A stretch of DNA of 64,000 nt. Origin: Icerya purchasi. Its lineage: Eukaryota; Arthropoda; Insecta; Hemiptera; Monophlebidae. Shown here in pieces: positions 57,842-64,000 of the stretch. Under the pieces are notes generated by a model. The model had not been told where the DNA came from and ran no database searches. It saw nothing but the letters and a program-made list of their open reading frames with translations. The translations under genes and the position numbers were made by a program. Location: assembly GCA_039619475.1 (NCBI GenBank), contig CM077115.1, positions 417,268,557-417,332,556 on the forward strand. Direction: 5' to 3'. Within the stretch, counting starts at the first letter, position 1. The number at the start of each line of letters is the position of its first letter.

Positions 57842-58600
57842 GTATCGTGAATATGATCGGAGTTAATAGTGTTGCTGTTATTATTAGTGTTACTGTTATT
57901 ATCGTTATTGTTACTACTATTATAACTGCTGTTATTATTAATATTATTATTATCATTACTATTATTATTATTAATATTAATAATATTATTATTATTATGA
58001 TTAATATTATTATTATTATTTTTATTTTTACTATTATTATCGATAATATAATTCTCGACAGCTGTATTAGGACTGTTGTTAGAATTATTTAAAGTGGCAA
58101 GATTAGGTGAATCGGGTCGAGATAGCCGCAGATCCTTGCTTGGCAAAACCGCGGACGGCGAGAGAGGGCCGGACGGTTTGCGCTTGCCGACAGCGTCAAC
58201 CTCCATCAAGTTTAGCGAAACATTCGGTTTCGCTTTTAAATCTTTGGAGGAGGCCGCCGGGCGGCCCCCACTAGACGAGCTCATCGATCAACTGGCTTAA
58301 AAAGAGAGAGGAAAATAAATAATAATAATAAAAAATAAATAAAAATAAATAAATAAAAACGAAGTGAATTTAAACGAACTGAATTATTAAAATGTAGAAG
58401 CAAAAAAGAAACGTAACATAAATCAATATTAGTTACTAAGTAAAAGTTAAATGCGGCAGCGAAGAAACCGAAATTATTTGTCTAAATAGATAACAATGAA
58501 GCGATCTCACCGGTCTGCCGAAACAACTGATTACCGAGCTGATAACGGGAACGCGAACGCACACGAGATAACGATTCAATTACAATTATTCATAGAGGCC

Positions 58601-61014
58601 AGACGAATAAATAACTTCAGCGGAAAAAAGATATACGATCATTTGCAATTTGAAAAAAAAAAAAAACATTTACATTATTCACTCCAAGCTGAAGCAAGGG
58701 TAGTCACAACCAATAATGTAGGAGTGGTGTAATCGAAGAACAGATTGACACCTATTTTTCATCTCAATTTTGGTATAAAAAACGCGTTTTTAGTATTTTT
58801 GAGCTATATACTTTTATATTTTATTTTTAATCGAACGCAGAAAATATCGTATTTTTTTTTCATTTATTAATTTTCTTTCGATAGAATTCGGTACCCTCCT
58901 CATGGTATAGAATACACAATATAGAAGCGTTTTGGCCTAATGGAGATTTTTGAATTTTCGGTAATAAGTTAAAATAGGATTTTTAATCGTTTCTGCGCAC
59001 ATGACCGAGAGATTATTCCGCGAAAAATGTGTTTTTCAATCTGATTATGAAAATTCCGAAAGCAACATACCGAATGATTGTTGCGAATTGCGAATAGGGG
59101 AGTTTCGAATGGGAAAAAAAGCCTGGAAAATGTGCTGACATTTCGAAGCGAACGGGAAACGACGAAAAAGCAACTCTGTACGGCAGTTGTCAAAGGACTT
59201 AATCAAATTCTGTTCAATTGTGTGATAAATTTTTTCCCGCGCTTGCCGAAATTCGACTCGCCGCAAAAAATTACCGCTCGAAAATATGCTGGAACACTTC
59301 GAACAGGATTAGACATAGACAGGCGAAATACACGAACACAGCTTAATATAATTTACGAGCCATTATGTATTCGTGTACGAAAGGAAACAAAAAGGGAAAA
59401 GAGAATTATTTATTTTTCTTTTTACACCGTTTTCGAAACACAATAAAATCGAGGAAATTTATTTATAAACGTATGCACTTTCAGGCCGCACGTGCCAACT
59501 GATAAAACAGCTTTCGAAAAGGCAGGCTAAAAACTTTTCAAATAAAAATTTCAAAGTTAACAACGGAATCTGGCTGTTGCGTCACCAGTTGACTCTATTG
59601 TTAACCTAACTTTCCGCGGCATACGAAAATCTGTCCTCGTCAGCTTCGGCGGTCCGAACAGAACAATCGTTCGAGCCGTATTCAGCAGTCGACGAAAGAT
59701 TTAAAATATTCCAAAATAGGTTCCTTCTCCATAAATCCCCCCCGCCAGTTAACGTTCAATTCTTCAAACCCGAGAAATTCCCTTTCCAACACCTACACCG
59801 TGCTATTGACTTTCTTTTAACAGCTTCCCCACTTCCTCTGTACATTTAACTATTTCCTCCTCGTCGCACTAATCATTGTTCCATTTTCATTTTTATTTAT
59901 ATACAGATATATATATATATATATTTGTTTTTGTTCTTTATGCGTTCTAACAATCAGCATCGCGATTATGCGTTTATATTATCAAACTATGTTGAAAACT
60001 TTCAAACACCTGTCGGCACGCGAAGCCACGTCTCTAGCCTGTCTTCATTGCCGCAGCATACGTCAACCAATAAAGGGCAGCCGTGCTGATTCTTCAACAG
60101 GTGCGACAGAGAGAGCATTGTGTTAATAATCTCACTTCACGCGACGTTCCGGCCATCGTTAGCACACGCCATCGTACAGCCACTAATTCAGGCTAATGAT
60201 TCAGCTGATAATACGGCAAATATCTCATTATCATCGGACGACAATGATCAATTTCAGAATTTTCCCTGCACACCGCAAAATATTTCACAATCTGACAAAC
60301 TGCTTTATTTGAAACTTCTTTTTCCGAAAAAATTACAATCGTTTTAATAAAAACTTTCGGATATTCTCCGCCACAATTTCAAAGTAATCTGTATTTTGTC
60401 CACTGCCTTTTTACGCGTTTCTGATGACTGTATGTGAACTCTTGAGCCATTCCGTTTTTACTGAATTTGTAGTCATTTTACACCCGCTGAATTATTCTTT
60501 TTATCTCGTTTCTTAAATACACTATTTAAATTAGTGATTTTTCTGCGTGTCTCTAATCGAAACACTGTCATCCGAATTTCCTAATAGTCTTGTCTACAAT
60601 ATATTCATCATAGAAATCAGATAGATAAACCGGGACCTTGCTTTACTTCTTTTTGCTCCGTGGTTGCTCATCAGTCCTATGTTTTTAATATACTTATGTA
60701 GCTGATTAATTGTTTATTCCAGACGTTTAGAAGTTTTCACAATTTTCTCGTTGACAGTACCTTCGAGTTATCTGCAAAATATAGAACTTGTGTTATACTC
60801 GACAGATCTTTCAATTAATCGTCGTACGCTGAGCATTTACTGGCCTATCCTTCACCTTTAACAAATCCGGTCCATTATTTCGGAATTTGTCTGCTTATAT
60901 AACTAATATCGAGGATTCTTATACTTAGTTAGCGTGTTGTTATTAATGATACAGTTCTATACTTTTTTAATAGCTCGACACTTTTTTAGAAAAGCTAGCC
61001 AAAAATACTGACAG
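58601..61014. other. No recognised gene
   Basis: AT-rich with an (AT)n run at about 59,906-59,924 and a slightly GC-richer part near 59.57-59.72 kb and 60.0-60.2 kb. Short frames (for example 59,078-59,446 and 60,120-60,347, plus strand) have no recognised motifs. Confidence 0.4.
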
Positions 61015-61016
61015 TA

Positions 61017-62197
61017 CTTTCAACGAACGTACCGTAAAAACGATACATGATGCAAATTCAAAAAAAAGTAAAAAATGTATTTGGAAATTGCAAACTGTTC
61101 TTGTTAAAAAACACGTATCAGTTATTCAAAATTATCACCCTTACGGGCGATGCACAACGATAAACGCTCCGGTCTTCGAGTAATGCATGTACACACCGTA
61201 ACTAAGTGAATTTTTGCCGCTGCTTCTCGTGTGCTCTTATTCAGTGACATCAAATTTGGATGACGTTTTCGACAATCCATTCCTCGAGAGTATTCCATAG
61301 TTCATAATCCCAGAGTTTTAAATCCGGATTAGCGGAGGGCCAATCTGAAGTTGCTACGAAGCCGCGAACATTGTCTTGCAGCCACTTCTGAGCTAACTTC
61401 GCTTTATGTGCCGGCGCTGAATCCTGCTGAAACACCCAATTGTCTCCAGCAAACAAAGTATCGTTTAGAGGTTTAACAGCCGGTTCTAGAACTGTGTTTA
61501 CATAGACCTTTGCACCCGTTTTAATGCCTGCTTCGCAAAAATAAATGAGCGTTACCCCGCACCACGATACATCCTAAACCATGATTGAACTGAGGTGGTG
61601 GTGACCCAGTTGAACTTATGGAACTTTTTGTTTGGCATCATACGACGAGCGGGCATGCAGCCGATCATTTTTCTTGTTAAATTTTTCCTCTACCGTAAAA
61701 ATCTTTTCATCTGCAAACAATACCTTTTTGTACCCGCCTCAGGCGTTTTAACTTTTTCGATCTTTCGAACCGTATCGCCATTAATTTCTCTGTTAAAAAA
61801 TCAGTTCTACATTGTTTGTAGGTTCGAAATCATCGCGGATGATGCGTGAGACCATTCTTGGCGCAATGTTCATCTCCATAGCCAGTATTTTTTGATTTCT
61901 TAGCAGACAACGGTTGATTTGTGAACAAACGATTTCAACGACAATTTTTGTTCTCGCATCACGTAGCCGCTCTCAGTCTATCAATTACATTACCTGTTTC
62001 TCTGAAACGTCGTAGGGTACGATAAACAAATCGTTCACTAATTTTAAGTCCTTCTAGAAGAAAATGAATCTGACGCACTCAAACCAAAAATACTAACGCG
62101 CACGTGGCAATCCGACTATTTCTATACCGTGTACACTAAGACACTGTTGTGTCTGTTGCTATCCTCTTGCCCGATGATGTATTACATACGTTGACAG
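61017..62197 (-). mobile_element. DD37D (maT-like) Tc1/mariner transposon, decayed
   Basis: The ends form imperfect inverted repeats: TACTTTCAACGAACGTA at 61,015-61,031, and TACTGTCAACGTATGTA as the reverse complement of 62,183-62,199 (14 of 17 match), each beginning with the TA target site. The length of about 1.18 kb fits a Tc1/mariner element. The minus strand encodes a broken transposase. Confidence 0.65.
61250..62090 (-). pseudogene. DD37D transposase, broken
   Basis: From about 62,075 downward: LKISERFVYRTLRRFRETG, the helix-turn-helix region, then KKVLFADEKIFTVE near 61,700-61,740 (first catalytic Asp), SWCGVTLIYFCEAGIKTGAKVYV near 61,500-61,570, and an open 68-codon piece with WVFQQDSAPAHKAKLAQKWL (second Asp) and WPSANPDLKLWDYELWN (third Asp), ending at 61,250. 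Counting from the QQD Asp to the WDY Asp leaves 37 residues, the spacing of the maT/DD37D group. Several stops and shifts lie upstream. The enzyme moved the surrounding TIR element. Confidence 0.8.
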
Positions 62198-62504
62198 TAT
62201 TACCACGTTGTACTACGTGAAATTCCCTTTATGCAGCGGAACTGGTAGTATTTTTGACTACGTTTATAACAGGAGTTAAACATTTTTCACGATGTCACTT
62301 ATGCAAGTTAGCACACTAATTTTCATTTAAAATAAAAGCTACAATCCTTCTTTAGCCAGCTAGCCGACATTAGTAATGATTCGTAATATTTTTAAGGTAA
62401 TTACTACTTCAACCGCATTAAAGTATACATAGTTTAAGAACCACTAAACGACGCTTAAAGTTCGGCAAATAATTTTTGAAAAAATTCATGTATATATTTA
62501 TATA
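62198..62504. other. Spacer, nothing seen
   Basis: AT-rich DNA between the DD37D element and the Helitron 3' end. The base next to the Helitron terminus (T on the minus strand, 62,504) fits a Helitron A|T target. Confidence 0.5.
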
Positions 62505-62538
62505 CTAGGGGGATTTTCCACCTGGCCGCTTCGCGGCC
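62505..62538 (-). other. Helitron 3' terminus (hairpin plus CTAG)
   Basis: On the minus strand, GGCCGC-GAA-GCGGCC (62,538-62,524) forms a 6-bp GC stem, followed 15 bases later by CTAG (62,508-62,505) and then T. Helitrons typically end in a hairpin close to a CTRR tetranucleotide and insert between A and T, which this matches. Confidence 0.75.
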
Positions 62539-62554
62539 CAACCCCCCCCCCCCG

Positions 62555-63332
62555 GATCCGCCCCAAAACACCGTTTTGTGAGAGTTTCGTCGTGACCCTC
62601 ACTCGACTCAACGCAACATACAATTGCCCATGAGTGAAGACATTATCCCTCAAATCAACAGCGGCGAAATCCAATGTTTCACCCGGAGCTTTGTTAATGA
62701 TCATGGCATAGGCTAACTTGATAGGAAACTGCCTTCTTAAAATCAGTGTCGCCAGCTATAAATTTGAAACTGATCCTAGGAATTAGAAACGTCTTACATT
62801 CATTTTCCGGACGAAATACTTCAATTATGAAACCTTTAACAGATTTAATGACGACTTTTCTTCCATTTACCAGACCTTTTTCGAAATTCAAATTTCTGAT
62901 GAGGATACAAATCGCTCCAATTTTTATAGTAATTTTGTGATTTGGAACTCCTGGGTCTGACATTTTGTTTAAAATTTCAGTACATACATGTGTGGAATCT
63001 CCATTCGTTTCTTTTTCATCAATCAGAGTTGTATCAGCACTAAATAAATTTATTTCATCTCCAGAAATTTTTTCCCCTATTATCAATCTGTTTATTTGAT
63101 TTATGATTTTATTCGTTGGTGATAAAATACATCTTTTGGACATTTTAGAAAAATTTGATAGAACATCATCGAGATAAATGTGATCAATCATTTCATCAAG
63201 TGAAGTAAACATTTTTAAATCGGGGAAATTTAATAGGATTCCATTTTCTTCGCTATACAAAGTCTCTGGCATTTTTCCTTCACCAATTTCTAATAAAAAT
63301 TTTGAGTAACTCGGACCACTTTCGAAAAACAC
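62555..63332 (-). pseudogene. Helitron Pif1-like helicase C-terminus, one shift
   Basis: The first frame (63,332-62,694) contains KRCILSPTNKIINQINRLI near 63,095-63,150, STHVCTEILNKMSDPGVPNHKITIKIGA with LVNGRKVVI near 62,850, and [11 protein letters not shown]. After a shift near 62,725 the frame gives [22 protein letters not shown] near 62,670-62,730, [23 protein letters not shown] near 62,595-62,660 and a frayed end. INKAPGETL and [12 protein letters not shown] are helicase motifs V and VI of the Pif1/RecD superfamily as found in Helitrons. The helicase would unwind DNA for rolling-circle transposition. It is inactive as it stands. Confidence 0.85.
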
Positions 63333-63340
63333 ATACTCCT

Positions 63341-64000
63341 CGAACCCTTTTTATAAAACGATTGCGACCAGTCTCTATATTTCTTTTTCCACTATCACGA
63401 TACTGTTCGTAGAATTGCAAATACGTTAGTTTGCTCATTTCTTCAGTTTGTGCCTATCACAACCTCCAAATTACAACGTCGTTTTTCAAATTTAAAAATA
63501 CACCAATAATACACCATAGAGGAAACAAAAGAAGAATCGTTAACAAAAGATGTTTCGTCTTCGTCCACTATGAGTAATACACGATGAACGACAAATTAGT
63601 AATGGTCGCCGGGTGGGTGGAAGTGCGGTACTTTGTAGATAAATGCAGTACCGGTCGATGGGGTGGAAGCGCGGTACGGCGTAGGTAAATACAGTAGTAC
63701 CGCGTTTTCATGCGATTGGTAATGATCTTATTAAATTAGCGCTGATCTATTCCCTTTTTGTTTTGAGCACCAAGGTATGAAAATTTTGGACATTCTATAA
63801 TTTTCTTAAAAGCCACTGACCTGGAGCTGTCGATTAAAAAAAAAATTAGCTTTCTAAGTGCCGTAGAACGGTCTTAGGAATTTTTTTTTGATTTTTCGTC
63901 TATTTATTTCCTTGGCGCTTTATTATATAAATACGAGTATACAAGTATGTATAGTTTTGCAATTCCTCCGACTATTCCACAGTTAATTAATTTTTTTCGG
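63341..64000. other. No recognised gene; one short tandem repeat
   Basis: No coding region is supported. A two-copy repeat lies at 63,615-63,701. Confidence 0.45.
63615..63701. repeat. Two-copy 46-bp tandem repeat
   Basis: GGGTGGAAGTGCGGTAC…TAGATAAATGCAGTACC is followed by GGGTGGAAGCGCGGTAC…TAGGTAAATACAGTAGTACC. The period is 46 bp with several substitutions. Confidence 0.75.

Larger units (their letters stand above)
56047..58284 (-). pseudogene. Family A ORF1, poly-Asn and CCHC, split by an insert
   Basis: The start at 58,284 gives MSSSSGGRP, a basic Ser/Pro-rich segment (KRKPSGPLSPSAVLPSKD) and an Asn-rich tract of about 70 residues encoded by AAT/AAC (58,060-57,865). The frame is cut at 57,842 by a plus-strand insertion and resumes at 57,250 in ENTFPSKYPGPFKVFVEN. 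The second part (about 400 codons) holds three zinc knuckles near codons 172-185 (CSNCFLFGHIARHC), 192-204 (CSHCSSKHSFSDC) and 213-227 (CRNCKGSHSASDRAC), then a Ser/Pro-rich tail. It would bind the element RNA. Apart from the insertion the frame is open. Confidence 0.85.
51571..58593 (-). mobile_element. Family A retrotransposon, most complete copy
   Basis: On the minus strand the order is: 5' UTR of about 310 bp, ORF1 (58,284-56,047, split by an insert), an inter-ORF region with three 75-bp repeats, ORF2 (55,366-51,644), a 3' UTR ending GGCGCGCCCAGGGTAGG and poly(A) (T-run at 51,571-51,585). A possible 7-bp duplication AGAGGCC lies at 51,564-51,570 and 58,594-58,600, which would make it full length (about 6.4 kb without the insert). 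The domain set ORF1 with CCHC knuckles plus EN-RT-RNase H places it in the RNase H-bearing I-like group. ORF2 has one stop and two compensating shifts. Confidence 0.85.
62505..63340 (-). mobile_element. Helitron 3' end with helicase fragment
   Basis: The minus strand carries the C-terminal part of a Helitron Pif1-type helicase, a short 3' flank and a canonical terminus: a GC hairpin followed by CTAG and a flanking T. The element is 5'-truncated near 63,340; the Rep nuclease and most of the helicase are missing. Confidence 0.8.

Noticed and set aside
59078..59446. 122-codon plus-strand frame
   Set aside because: No recognised motif, overlapping opposite-strand frames of similar length, AT-rich context.

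Overview
The window looks like nuclear DNA of an arthropod, most likely an insect. It is AT-rich, has no operons, bacterial genes or recognisable host exons, and is crowded with non-LTR retrotransposons of the I/Jockey, R1 and RTE/CR1 types, a mariner and a DD37D Tc1/mariner relative, and Helitron pieces. CpG is not obviously depleted and two CpG-rich patches are present. That would fit Hymenoptera, but the order cannot be fixed from this sequence. No complete host gene, rRNA, tRNA or CRISPR array could be supported.

Layout. 1-9.2 kb: a hairpin MITE-like repeat (461-784), an internally deleted mariner with TA-flanked terminal repeats (931-1818), a long unassigned AT-rich stretch with an (AAT)n array, then the 3' end of an I-type element (about 7.41-7.99 kb) carrying a 60-bp micro-insertion, followed by the 5' end of 'family A' (7.99-9.21 kb). 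11.8-12.7 kb: the C-terminal end of an RTE-type reverse transcriptase. 15.07-16.37 kb: a family A copy with a 5' inversion (twin priming) and a 14-bp target duplication. 19.96-21.17 kb: a Helitron N-terminal gene fragment between 215-bp inverted repeats. 22.1-25.9 kb: a second twin-primed family A copy (12-bp duplication), split by an R1-type element (11-bp duplication). 33.5-35.6 kb: an RTE endonuclease fragment, a 150-bp family A 3' end and an RNase H-bearing element with a TTGA-type tail. 39.2-41.0 kb: a CR1-like reverse transcriptase. 42.6-51.0 kb: a decayed family A copy ('H') split by a nearly intact full-length I-type element 'G' (44,354-49,794; 15-bp duplication) and by a 306-bp short insertion. 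51.6-58.6 kb: the most complete family A copy, on the minus strand, itself split by a 591-bp element. 61.0-62.2 kb: a DD37D transposon. 62.5-63.3 kb: a Helitron helicase C-terminus with its 3' hairpin and CTAG end.

How the pieces relate. At least five family A copies in different states share a CCHC-type ORF1, preceded by poly-asparagine in the two copies that keep it, and an ORF2 with endonuclease, reverse transcriptase, RNase H and a C-terminal zinc motif. Target duplications and reading frames that rejoin across insertions give a relative order: family A copies came first, then the R1-type element, G, the 306-bp piece and the 591-bp piece landed inside them. ORF1 of G is open throughout. 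Its ORF2 has three in-frame stops and one frameshift. The proteins would act in copying the elements themselves (RNA binding, target nicking, reverse transcription). Nothing here points to a host pathway or an adopted system.

The most unusual observations are: three in-frame 75-bp repeats, each with a potential hairpin, in a long open frame bridging ORF1 and ORF2 of family A; two independent twin-priming events of one family a few kilobases apart; the Helitron inverted duplication; and the mixed-orientation, nested arrangement, which resembles a piRNA-cluster-like transposon graveyard. All family names rest on motifs read by eye; no database search was possible.
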